A DNA stretch of 64,000 bases from Streptomyces dysideae (lineage in GTDB: Bacteria; Actinomycetota; Actinomycetes; Streptomycetales; Streptomycetaceae), in contig NZ_KQ949101.1 of the NCBI RefSeq assembly GCF_001514305.1, positions 1 through 64,000 of the forward strand, written 5' to 3'. The translations under genes and the position numbers were made by a program. This document shows positions 53,491 to 61,735 of the stretch, piece after piece (within the stretch, counting starts at the first letter, position 1; every line of letters starts with the position of its first letter). The notes under the pieces were generated by a model. It saw nothing but the letters and a program-made list of their open reading frames with translations. It was not told the origin of the DNA and did no database searches.

Positions 53491-54672
53491 TCAGGACGCC
53501 AATCGTTGCAGGCGGCTGGTGGCTTCGGCGAGGACGTCGTCCTTCTTGCAGAAGGCGAAGCGGACCTGGCTGCGGCCGGCGTTGGGGTCGTCGTAGAAGA
53601 CGGAGTTGGGGATGGCGACGACGCCGCAGCGTTCGGGGAGCGCGCGACAGAAGGCGTAGGCGTCCTTGTCGCCGAAGGGGGTGATGTCGGTGGTGATGAA
53701 ATATGTGCCCTGGGGCTGGTAGACCTCGAACCCGGCCGCGCGCAGGCCGTCGCCGAGCAGGTCGCGCTTGCGCTGGAGATCGGCGCGGAAGCTGTCGAAG
53801 TACGCGTCCGGCAGGCGCAGCGCTTCGGCGACCGCGTACTGGAAGGGGCCCGCGCTGACGTAGGTCAGGTACTGCTTGGCCGTCCGGACGGCGGTCACGA
53901 GTTCCTGGGTACTGGTCACCCAGCCGACCTTCCAGCCGGTGAAGGAGAAGGACTTGCCCGCCGACCCGATCGTCACCGTGCGCTCGCGCATCCCCGGGAA
54001 GGTGGCGAGGGGCAGGTGCTCGGCGTCGTCGAAGACCAGGTGCTCGTACACCTCGTCGGTGACGACGAGCAGATCGCGCTCTACGGCGAGCTCGGCGATG
54101 GCGGTGAGCTCCGCGCGCGTGAGGACGGTGCCGGTGGGGTTGTGCGGGGTGTTGATCAGGAGCAGCCGCGTGCGGTCGGTGACGGCGGCGCGGAGCTCGT
54201 CGAGGTCGAGGCGGAAGCTCCCTTCGTACGGGCGCAAGGTGACCGGCACTCGCGTCCCGCCCGCCATCGCGATGCAGGCCGCGTACGAGTCGTAGTACGG
54301 CTCGAACGCGATCACCTCGTCATCCGGCTCCAGCAGCGCGAGCAGCGTCGCGGCGATCGCCTCGGTGGCACCGGCCGTGACCAGGACCTCGGCGTCGGGG
54401 TCGTAGGACAGGCCGTACCGGCGTTCCTGGTGCGCGGCGACCGCCGCACGCAGCTCGGGGATGCCCGGACCCGGCGGGTACTGGTTGCCGCGCCCGTCGC
54501 GCAGCGCCCGCACCGCCGCCTCCCTGATCTCCTCGGGACCGTCCGTGTCGGGGAACCCCTGGCCGAGGTTGATGGCCCCCGTCCGCAGGGCCAGCGCGGA
54601 CATCTCGGCGAAGATCGTCGTCCCGAACTCGGCGAGCCGGCGGTTGAGGAGGGGGCGGGTGCTGGAGGTCAT
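53491..54672 (-). CDS. Aminotransferase class I/II (DapC-like)
   Basis: A 393-residue fold-type I PLP enzyme. Motifs: LGQGFPDTDGPEEI near residue 35, TAGATEAIAATLLAL near 95, NTPHNPTGTVLTRAEL near 170, DEVYEHLVFD near 205, the PLP lysine in SAGKSFSFTGWKVGW near 238 and RFAFCKKDD near 370. Best match by pattern is N-succinyldiaminopimelate or aspartate/kynurenine-type aminotransferases; substrate is not certain. ATG 54672 has AGGAT at 9-base spacing; ATG 54681 is three codons upstream. Intact counterpart to the three fragments at 40.7-44.5 kb. Confidence 0.9.
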   Translation of the reverse strand: MTSSTRPLLNRRLAEFGTTIFAEMSALALRTGAINLGQGFPDTDGPEEIREAAVRALRDGRGNQYPPGPGIPELRAAVAAHQERRYGLSYDPDAEVLVTAGATEAIAATLLALLEPDDEVIAFEPYYDSYAACIAMAGGTRVPVTLRPYEGSFRLDLDELRAAVTDRTRLLLINTPHNPTGTVLTRAELTAIAELAVERDLLVVTDEVYEHLVFDDAEHLPLATFPGMRERTVTIGSAGKSFSFTGWKVGWVTSTQELVTAVRTAKQYLTYVSAGPFQYAVAEALRLPDAYFDSFRADLQRKRDLLGDGLRAAGFEVYQPQGTYFITTDITPFGDKDAYAFCRALPERCGVVAIPNSVFYDDPNAGRSQVRFAFCKKDDVLAEATSRLQRLAS

Positions 54673-54845
54673 GCCGGTCATCCTGCGCCCAAGCTCTGGA
54701 GTTCCTCAACTCTGCTTTGGCCGCCGGGAGGGGTGGGCATCTCCCTCGCACGAACGGAACGACAGCGCTGGGACACCACTACGACAGCACATGGCGAGGC
54801 GCCCACGGGGGGCCGCTTCGGGGGAAATGAAAGGAGGGTGACGCC

Positions 54846-55145
54846 ATGACCTTCGGCATCATCCTGGCGGTGGTCGCAGTACTCATCTTCGCAGTCGTGC
54901 GCCTCAGCCTTCGGGAGGACAGGGCGGCGGCGAGGAGCCGGGCCGCGCGGGGGCGCGGCCGCCGGAGCGGCCACAGCAGCAGCGGCCACAGCAGCAGCGG
55001 CAGCAGCAGTGGCGGCGGCTGGTGGGCCGACGGGGGAGGCTCCAGCGGTGGCTCCTCGTGCGGGGGCGGCTCGTCCTGCGGAGGCGGGTCGTCCTGCGGG
55101 GGCGGCGGCGGAGGCGGGGGTGGATGCGGCGGAGGAGGCAGCTGA
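54846..55145 (+). CDS. Small Gly/Ser-rich membrane-anchored protein
   Basis: A 99-residue protein. An N-terminal membrane helix (FGIILAVVAVLIFAVVRLSL) is followed by a basic stretch and a low-complexity tail of His/Ser repeats (GHSSSGHSSSG) and three SSCGGG units. AAGGAGG at 8-base spacing supports translation. No family is recognised; the Cys/Gly tail might bind metal. Confidence 0.65.
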   Translation: MTFGIILAVVAVLIFAVVRLSLREDRAAARSRAARGRGRRSGHSSSGHSSSGSSSGGGWWADGGGSSGGSSCGGGSSCGGGSSCGGGGGGGGGCGGGGS

Positions 55146-55185
55146 CACGGGGCAGCTGAGCTCCGAGGGGGAGCCGCATCCGGAC

Positions 55186-55220
55186 GGGGCGGGGCCGACG
55201 ACGGGGGTCGGCCCCGCCCC
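55186..55220. terminator. Terminator after Gly/Ser-rich gene
   Basis: GGGGCGGGGCCGAC pairs exactly with GTCGGCCCCGCCCC around a 7-base loop. The rest of the gap to 55545 shows no gene. Confidence 0.85.
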
Positions 55221-55545
55221 CTCTGCCGTCGGGCCTGTCGTCCGGCCCTTGTTGTCCATCCTTCGCGAGGTGCTCCGGCGCACGCCTCCACCGGCCTGGC
55301 GCACGCCGTGGTTGAACAGTTGAGCTGTGGAGCCCCCGGAGGGATGGAAACCCCACGAAGTTGGGTAAAAACACTGTGGAGCCGCCACCGTTCATGATTC
55401 CCTCTAAATCACCAGCGCAGCCCCTCGGACGTCCTGCGGACACTCCCTGACTCGCCGACTGGGCTGGCCGGGCCGAACTCTCGGTGTCGACCGGTGCGCC
55501 GGAGACCCACACCTCCCTTTCCTTGCGTGCTTGCGGAGCCGATCC

Positions 55546-56091
55546 ATGCTCACGAACCTGAACACCTGCTACACCGACACGTGCGCGGCCGACCTCGCCT
55601 GGACACTGGGGCGCGAGCCGCTCCCCGCCCTGGCCACGCTCGACCTCGAACTGTCCGGAGCGAAGCTTCAGTTGAGGCTGCTCGGCGCGTCCCACCAGGT
55701 ACTCCTGGAGGAGGAGCGGGGCAGCTGTTCGGAGACGGTGGCGTGCATCCCGGGCAGCAGTACGCCGCTGCCGCTGGGGGTCGCCAAGCGGGTCGGCGAC
55801 TGGGAGTACGAGTTCGCCGCCCGCGTCGAGGTCCTGTCGCCGGGTCAGTTCGCGGGCCGCGCCCAGGAGTTGCTGGCGCTGGTCGCCGACCATCCGAACG
55901 GCCTCGCCGGCGTCTTCCCCGGCAGCCCGCACGCCTTCACGGCGATGCTGGCCCAGTGGTACGAGGGTCAGGTCCACTGGCGGACCTGGCACGCGTACCC
56001 GCAGGACGGCCAGTTGGTGGCGACGCGGACCCGGGTGGGCGTCCGTGTGACGCGCCCGGTGCCGGTGCCGGTGCCGGTACCGGTGAGATGA
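55546..56091 (+). CDS. DUF2617 family protein
   Basis: A 181-residue cytoplasmic protein of the DUF2617 family (TCAADLAWTLGREPLPALAT, EYEFAARVEVLSPGQFAGRA, PNGLAGVFPGSPHAFTAMLA). It is usually encoded next to a spermidine synthase-like gene, as here. The C-terminus ends in a run of Pro-Val repeats, encoded by a gccggt microsatellite. The ATG has GCGGAG 8 bases upstream. Confidence 0.85.
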   Translation: MLTNLNTCYTDTCAADLAWTLGREPLPALATLDLELSGAKLQLRLLGASHQVLLEEERGSCSETVACIPGSSTPLPLGVAKRVGDWEYEFAARVEVLSPGQFAGRAQELLALVADHPNGLAGVFPGSPHAFTAMLAQWYEGQVHWRTWHAYPQDGQLVATRTRVGVRVTRPVPVPVPVPVR

Positions 56092-56230
56092 CGGGCAGGC
56101 GCACGAGTTCGGGTGGCGGGTGACGTACGTGTCTCGGTTCCGGCCAGATAAACGCACCAAGCCGAACTGACCGAGAGGTCCACACGTGTGGGTGACGAAG
56201 CGTGACGCGCATGTGACGTAACGTCGCAGC

Positions 56231-57868
56231 GTGATCGAACCGCACGCGCCCGCCCCGTCCGGCACCACGCCACCCTGGGCCGGCCCCGCGCGGCTCCCGG
56301 TCCGGCCGGGCACGGGACGGTTCCTCGTCCTCGCGGGCGTCTTCGTCTGCGCCGCCTGCGGACTCGTGTACGAACTCGAACTCGTCGCCCTCGCCTCGTA
56401 CTTGATCGGCGACTCGGTCACCCAGGCCTCCGTCGTGCTGTCCGTCATGGTCTTCGCGATGGGCATCGGCTCGCTCGCCGCGAAACGTCTCCGCAGGCTC
56501 GCCGCGGCCGGGTTCGGCGCGATCGAGGCACTGCTCGCCCTCGTCGGCGGCTGCAGCGCGATGGCCCTGTACGCCGCCTTCGCCTGGACCGGCGACTGGG
56601 GCGGCATCTGGGCGGGCGGCTCCCGCACCCTGCTGGTCGCCTTCTCCCTCACCATCGGCCTGCTGATCGGCGCCGAGGTCCCGCTGCTGATGGAGCTGAT
56701 CCAGCGCATCCGGCGGCAGGACGCGGGCGGCGCGGTGGCCGACCTGTTCGCCGCGGACTACGTGGGCGCCCTCGTCGGCGGCCTCGCCTTCCCCTTCCTG
56801 CTCCTGCCCCTCCTGGGCCAGTTGACGGGCGCGCTGATCACCGGCGCCGTCAACGCGGTGGTCGGTGGCGCCCTCGTCCTCGGCCTGTTCCGGCGCGACC
56901 TGAGCTGCCGCGCCCGCTGGCTGCTGCTGCTCGCCAACGTCGCCGTCCTGGGCGTCCTCGCCACCGCCGCCGTCCACGTCGACGACTTCGAACGGGCCGC
57001 ACGGCAGGAGGTGTACGGGCGGGACGTACGGGTCGCGCTCCACACACACGTCCAGGAGATCGTCCTCACCGGCGGCACCGAGGGCCGCCCCCTCGACCTC
57101 TTCCTCGACGGCCGGCTCCGGGCCAGCGGCCGTGACGAACACCGCTACCACGAGGCACTGGTCCACCCCGCGATGAACGGCCCCCACGCGCGCGTACTGA
57201 TCCTCGGCGGCGGCGACGGCCTGGCCGCGCGTGAGGTACTGCGCCATCCCGGCGTACGACGGGTGGACGTCGTCGAACTCGACGCCGGCCTGGTGGAACT
57301 GGCGTGCAGCGACCCCGCCCTCTCCGCCCTCAACGGCCACGCGTACGGCGACGCGCGCGTGCACGTCGTGACGGCCGACGCCTTCGGCTGGCTGCGGGGG
57401 GCACCGAGAGCGGCGTACGACGTGGTGATCTCGGACCTGCCCGATCCCGGCATCACGGACAGCACGAAGCTGTACTCCCAGGAGTTCTACGGCCTGGCCC
57501 GGGGCGTCCTGACACCGGCCGGCCGCCTCGCCGTCCACGCGGGCCCGGTCGCCACCCGCCCCCGGGCCTTCTGGACGGTCGACACCACCCTGCGCGCGGC
57601 GGGCCTGCACACCTCCCCCTACGCCGTCACCGGCCACACCAACGACTTCACAGCGGGCCCGGACCGCCCGGCGGGCCGGACCCGGGCCCCGCACGACTGG
57701 GGGTTCGTGCTGGCGGGGCGGGAGGTGCGGCCGGGGTTGCGGGTCGATGCGGGGGTGGTACGGGCGCGGACGCTGACGGGGGAGGAGCTGAGGGAGGGGG
57801 CTCGGGTGGTGGAGGGGACGCGGGTGCGGGGGTTGGAGGCCTCGACGTTGGTGCATCCGCGGTACTAG
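56231..57868 (+). CDS. speE: Membrane-anchored polyamine aminopropyltransferase (spermidine synthase)
   Basis: A 545-residue protein with about seven transmembrane helices in the first half and a spermidine-synthase domain after residue ~255. The SAM-type motif is VLILGGGDGLAAREVLRH near 327, followed by VDVVELDAGLVEL, and the catalytic-side DLPDPGITDSTKLYSQEFY near 400. It transfers aminopropyl from decarboxylated SAM or acts on related amines. GTG start at 56231. It lies downstream of DUF2617. Confidence 0.92.
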   Translation: MIEPHAPAPSGTTPPWAGPARLPVRPGTGRFLVLAGVFVCAACGLVYELELVALASYLIGDSVTQASVVLSVMVFAMGIGSLAAKRLRRLAAAGFGAIEALLALVGGCSAMALYAAFAWTGDWGGIWAGGSRTLLVAFSLTIGLLIGAEVPLLMELIQRIRRQDAGGAVADLFAADYVGALVGGLAFPFLLLPLLGQLTGALITGAVNAVVGGALVLGLFRRDLSCRARWLLLLANVAVLGVLATAAVHVDDFERAARQEVYGRDVRVALHTHVQEIVLTGGTEGRPLDLFLDGRLRASGRDEHRYHEALVHPAMNGPHARVLILGGGDGLAAREVLRHPGVRRVDVVELDAGLVELACSDPALSALNGHAYGDARVHVVTADAFGWLRGAPRAAYDVVISDLPDPGITDSTKLYSQEFYGLARGVLTPAGRLAVHAGPVATRPRAFWTVDTTLRAAGLHTSPYAVTGHTNDFTAGPDRPAGRTRAPHDWGFVLAGREVRPGLRVDAGVVRARTLTGEELREGARVVEGTRVRGLEASTLVHPRY

Positions 57869-57871
57869 GGG

Positions 57872-58073
57872 GTGTTTCCAACAGGCGACATTCGCCCCGT
57901 CGCGACGCCCGGCACGCTCCCCCACTGCCTTAAGGGCGTGGGAGGTGCCCCCACTCGCCGCACCGGGTACAAACCCGAGTACGTCCAGTACGAGGGCTTG
58001 TACCCGGCACGCCGAGAGCACGCACCGGACGCCGCTCCTTGACGGGCGAACGCTGCCTGCCGGGGCACTAGGG
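57872..58073. repeat. MITE-like palindromic repeat of a second type
   Basis: A 190-200 bp block fills most of the gap 57869-58242. Its ends are imperfect inverted repeats (CCAACAGGCGACATTCGCCC at 57878 and the complement of CCGGCAGGCAGCGTTCGCCC ending at 58063). Its centre is a hairpin (CCGGGTACAAACCCGAGTAC ... GTACGAGGGCTTGTACCCGG). No target duplication is evident. It also holds a palindrome of the CCCCCACTGCC...GGGAGGTGCCCCCA type. Non-coding. Confidence 0.6.
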
Positions 58074-58242
58074 GTTGGGGTGGGGACGAGGTCGACCTCT
58101 TTCCCGGTCGTAGACAGGTGGTGGGTGGGGCATAGGTCGGGGGTCCAGGAGGCGGAGCCCCCTGGCGGGGGCCACACCGACGTGCGGGGAGATTAGGCCG
58201 ACGGGGGGTGCAGGGCCCGTCTTCTGGGTACGCTCGCCAACC

Positions 58243-59100
58243 ATGGAGCATGAGGTGTTCGTTCCGGTTCCGGCCGAGCGGCTCAGGGAGGTGCTGGCCG
58301 ACCCCTCGAGGGTCGCCCGGGCGATTCCCGGGCTCCAGCAGGACGCCGGTGCCGAATCCGTCGCCGGCCGGATGAAGGTGCGTATCGGCGGCCACACCAT
58401 CACCTACCGCGGTGCCGTACGGATCTCCGGCCAGGCCGACGGTGCGTACACCGTCGAGGGCGACGCGACCGAGGCACGCGGTACCGGTTCGGTGAAGCTC
58501 GCGCTCACGGTGCGGGCCAGGGACACCGACGGTGGTTCCACGGTGACCTTCGAGGGCACGGCCTCCGCGGACGGCCGCGTCGTCGAACTGCCGGCGGAGT
58601 CCGTCGCGTCGGCCGTGACGCGGCTGCTGACCCGGTTCGCGGAGGGGCTCGGCGTGGCGGCCACGGAGGCCCCGGCCCCCGAAGACGTCTCCCCCCAGGC
58701 GGCCGGCGACTTCTCCCCGCAGGCCACCCGAGACTTCGAGTCGACGCCGGACGCGGATGACGCCCCAGCACCGGAACTGGACGTCGACGAGCCCGAGCCC
58801 GAGTCCGTCTTCGACACCGAGGTCCCACCTCCGTCCCTCGACCCGCAGTCCGAGGAACCCGCCGCGCCCGAACCCGCCGCCCCCGAACCCCCCGTCGCCG
58901 AAGCCGCACACGCCCGCCGCACGATGATCGGCCGCAGCGCGGAAGAGGTGGACCACGCCCCGCCCCGGGGCCGCTACGCCCCCGTACCCGCCCCGCAGAC
59001 CGTCGCCCCCAACCCCGCCCTGCGCTGGGCGGCACCGGCCGCCGCCGTCGTCGTGGCGTCGGCGATCGTGGTCGGCAGGATCCTGCGCCGCCGCCGCTGA
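58243..59100 (+). CDS. CoxG-like SRPBCC protein with C-terminal membrane anchor
   Basis: A 285-residue protein. Residues 1-145 form a CoxG/SRPBCC lipid-binding-like domain (HEVFVPVPAERLREVLADPS, GEDGTASADGRVV-type strands). A long Pro/Glu/Asp-rich linker leads to a C-terminal hydrophobic helix (WAAPAAAVVVASAIVVGRIL). No clear ribosome site precedes the ATG, so it may be leaderless. A carbon-monoxide-dehydrogenase link is not supported here. Confidence 0.82.
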   Translation: MEHEVFVPVPAERLREVLADPSRVARAIPGLQQDAGAESVAGRMKVRIGGHTITYRGAVRISGQADGAYTVEGDATEARGTGSVKLALTVRARDTDGGSTVTFEGTASADGRVVELPAESVASAVTRLLTRFAEGLGVAATEAPAPEDVSPQAAGDFSPQATRDFESTPDADDAPAPELDVDEPEPESVFDTEVPPPSLDPQSEEPAAPEPAAPEPPVAEAAHARRTMIGRSAEEVDHAPPRGRYAPVPAPQTVAPNPALRWAAPAAAVVVASAIVVGRILRRRR

Positions 59101-59157
59101 ACGGCGTAGGACAGGAGCGGCACCACGCCCTCTTGATCGCCCCAGTAGGGTCGTCCC

Positions 59158-59952
59158 GTGAGTAACGAAGACATCACGCTGACCGCGGGCGACGCGGAGG
59201 TGACCGTGCAGCCGGGCAACGGCGGACGGGTCGGTGGGCTGCGCGTCGGAGGCGTGGAGCTGCTGCGGCAGGGGGAGCGGTTCGGCTGCTTCCCGATGGT
59301 CCCCTGGTGCGGGCGGATCCGGGACGGCCGGTTCCTGGACGGCGCGGTCGGCCGGCAGATGCCGCTGAACGCCCCGCCGAACGCCATCCACGGCACCGCC
59401 CGCGACGGCGCCTGGAAGGTCGCCCGCGTCACCGCCGACGAGGCGGTCATCACGTACGACCTGGTCGACCCCTGGCCCCACTCGGGCCGCGTCACCCAGG
59501 TCGTGAGCCTCGCCGAGGACTGCCTGACCCTCACCATGTCCGTGGAGACGTACGACTCGTCCTTCCCGGCGCAGGTCGGCTGGCACCCCTGGTTCAACCG
59601 GAACCTCGGCGGCGACAGCGAGGACGTACGCCTCGACTTCACCCCCGCCTGGCAGGAGGAGCGCGGCGCCGACCACCTCCCCACCGGCAGGCGCATCGAC
59701 CCCGAGCCCGGCCCCTGGGACGACTGCTTCGGCATGCCCGGCGGCGTCGACGTCACCCTCACCTGGCCCGGGCGGCTGGAGCTGAAGGTGGCCAGCCGGG
59801 AGGAGTGGGTGGTGGTCTACGACGAGCAGGAGGCCGCCGTGTGCGTGGAGCCGCAGACCGGCCCGCCCAACGGGCTCAACACCCACCCGCGCCTGGTCAC
59901 GCCCCTGGAGCCGCTGGAGGCCACGACCACCTGGAGCTGGACCCGGCTCTAA
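59158..59952 (+). CDS. Aldose 1-epimerase family protein
   Basis: A 264-residue mutarotase-fold protein: GGRVGGLRVGGVELLRQGER, GCFPMVPWCGRIRDGRF, NAIHGTARDGAWKV (His), FPAQVGWHPWFNR (His) and CVEPQTGPPNG carrying the catalytic glutamate. It interconverts sugar anomers. GTG start at 59158. It is followed after 10 bases by pyrE, so they may share a transcript. Confidence 0.9.
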   Translation: MSNEDITLTAGDAEVTVQPGNGGRVGGLRVGGVELLRQGERFGCFPMVPWCGRIRDGRFLDGAVGRQMPLNAPPNAIHGTARDGAWKVARVTADEAVITYDLVDPWPHSGRVTQVVSLAEDCLTLTMSVETYDSSFPAQVGWHPWFNRNLGGDSEDVRLDFTPAWQEERGADHLPTGRRIDPEPGPWDDCFGMPGGVDVTLTWPGRLELKVASREEWVVVYDEQEAAVCVEPQTGPPNGLNTHPRLVTPLEPLEATTTWSWTRL

Positions 59953-59962
59953 GCTGGTCGGC

Positions 59963-60511
59963 ATGACGGACGTACGCGGCACGCTGCTGCAGCAGATCAA
60001 GGACAAGGCCGTGGTGCACGGCAAGGTGACCCTGTCGTCGGGTCTGGAGGCCGACTACTACGTCGACCTGCGGCGCGTCACCCTCGACGGCGAGGCCGCG
60101 CCCCTGGTCGGCCAGGTGCTGCTCGACCTGACCGCCGACCTGGACTTCGACGCCGTGGGCGGCCTGACCATGGGCGCCGACCCGGTCGCGGCGTCCATGC
60201 TGCACGCCGCCGCCGCGCGCGGCCGGAAGCTGGACGCCTTCGTCGTACGCAAGGCGGCCAAGGCACACGGCATGCAGCGGCGCGTCGAGGGTCCGGAGAT
60301 CGCCGGCCGCCGGGTGCTGGTCGTCGAGGACACCTCCACCACCGGCGGCTCCCCGCTCACCGCCGTCGAGGCCGTGCGTGAGGCCGGCGCCGAGGTGGTG
60401 GCCGTCGCGACGATCGTCGACCGGGCGACCGGGGCCGCGGAGAAGATCGAGCAGGGCGCGGGAGTGCCGTACCGCTTCGCGTACTCGAAGGACGAGCTCG
60501 GTCTGGACTGA
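59963..60511 (+). CDS. pyrE: Orotate phosphoribosyltransferase
   Basis: A 182-residue enzyme making OMP from orotate and PRPP in pyrimidine synthesis. The PRPP loop is VLVVEDTSTTGGSPL near residue 118, and the lysine-rich flexible loop is VVRKAAKAHGMQRR near 95. Full-length for the family. ATG 59963, 10 bases after the epimerase gene. Confidence 0.97.
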   Translation: MTDVRGTLLQQIKDKAVVHGKVTLSSGLEADYYVDLRRVTLDGEAAPLVGQVLLDLTADLDFDAVGGLTMGADPVAASMLHAAAARGRKLDAFVVRKAAKAHGMQRRVEGPEIAGRRVLVVEDTSTTGGSPLTAVEAVREAGAEVVAVATIVDRATGAAEKIEQGAGVPYRFAYSKDELGLD

Positions 60512-60636
60512 CCGGAGCATGGACCATCCGCCCAAGTCTGGAAAGATGGGGCCGACGATGACGTCGCACCCAAGGTCTAGGTCAGGGCCGTAAGAACAAC
60601 GCAGTACGCCAACCCGCACACCCAAGGAGCGGACGA

Positions 60637-61668
60637 ATGCCCATCGCAACCCCCGAGGTCTACAACGAGATGCTCGACCGGGCGAAGGCAGGCAAGTTCG
60701 CCTACCCGGCCATCAACGTGACCTCCTCCCAGACCCTGCACGCGGCCCTGCGTGGTTTCGCCGAGGCGGAGAGCGACGGCATCATCCAGATCTCGACCGG
60801 TGGTGCCGAGTTCCTGGGCGGCCAGCACAACAAGGACATGGTCACCGGCGCGGTGGCCCTGGCCGAGTTCGCGCACATCGTCGCCAAGAAGTACGACATC
60901 ACCGTCGCGCTGCACACCGACCACTGCCCGAAGGACAAGCTGGACGGCTACGTCCGTCCGCTGCTCGCCGTCTCCGAGGAGCGCGTCGCCCGCGGCGAGA
61001 ACCCGCTGTTCCAGTCCCACATGTGGGACGGCTCCGCCGAGACCCTGGCCGACAACCTGTCCATCGCCCAGGAGCTGCTGGAGCGCGCCCGCGCCGCCAA
61101 GATCATCCTCGAGGTGGAGATCACCCCGACCGGCGGCGAGGAGGACGGCGTCTCGCACGAGATCAACGACTCCCTCTACACGACGGTCGACGACGCCGTC
61201 CGCACGGTCGAGGCCCTCGGCCTGGGCGAGAAGGGCCGCTACCTGCTGGCCGCGTCCTTCGGCAACGTCCACGGCGTGTACAAGCCCGGCAACGTGGTCC
61301 TGCGTCCCGACCTGCTGAAGGACCTCAACGAGGGCATCGCCGCGAAGTACGGCAAGCCGGCCGGCTCGCAGCCGTTCGACTTCGTCTTCCACGGCGGCTC
61401 CGGCTCCACGGAGGAGGAGATCGCGACCGCGCTGGAGAACGGCGTCGTCAAGATGAACATCGACACGGACACGCAGTACGCCTTCACGCGTCCGGTGGCG
61501 GCCCACATGTTCCAGAACTACGACGGCGTCCTGAAGGTCGACGGCGAGGTCGGCAACAAGAAGACCTACGACCCGCGCACCTGGGGCAAGCTGGCCGAGG
61601 CGAGCATGGCGGCGCGTGTCCTCGAGGCGTGCGGCAACCTGCGTTCGACGGGCACGAAGATCAAGTAA
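60637..61668 (+). CDS. fba: Class II fructose-bisphosphate aldolase
   Basis: A 343-residue zinc aldolase of glycolysis and gluconeogenesis. Zinc and substrate motifs are present: LHTDHCPKDKL near residue 90, EVEITPTGGEEDG near 165, HGGSGSTEEEI near 250 and NIDTDTQYAFTRP near 274. AAGGAG lies 8 bases before the ATG. It is preceded by a 125-base leader without a gene, and ends in a terminator. Confidence 0.98.
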   Translation: MPIATPEVYNEMLDRAKAGKFAYPAINVTSSQTLHAALRGFAEAESDGIIQISTGGAEFLGGQHNKDMVTGAVALAEFAHIVAKKYDITVALHTDHCPKDKLDGYVRPLLAVSEERVARGENPLFQSHMWDGSAETLADNLSIAQELLERARAAKIILEVEITPTGGEEDGVSHEINDSLYTTVDDAVRTVEALGLGEKGRYLLAASFGNVHGVYKPGNVVLRPDLLKDLNEGIAAKYGKPAGSQPFDFVFHGGSGSTEEEIATALENGVVKMNIDTDTQYAFTRPVAAHMFQNYDGVLKVDGEVGNKKTYDPRTWGKLAEASMAARVLEACGNLRSTGTKIK

Positions 61669-61693
61669 TCCGTCCTCCGCGACGGCTTCTGGT

Positions 61694-61719
61694 GAGCCCG
61701 GTGCCACGGCACCGGGCTC
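61694..61719 (+). terminator. Terminator after fba
   Basis: GAGCCCGGTGCC pairs with GGCACCGGGCTC around a 2-base loop, 25 bases after the fba stop. Confidence 0.9.
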
Positions 61720-61735
61720 GCTGTATACCTGGGAC

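Noticed and set aside
54904..58177. Long minus-strand frames across the Gly/Ser-rich, DUF2617 and speE genes
   Set aside because: Antisense to genes with clear families; the Pro/Ala-rich products are artefacts of GC skew.
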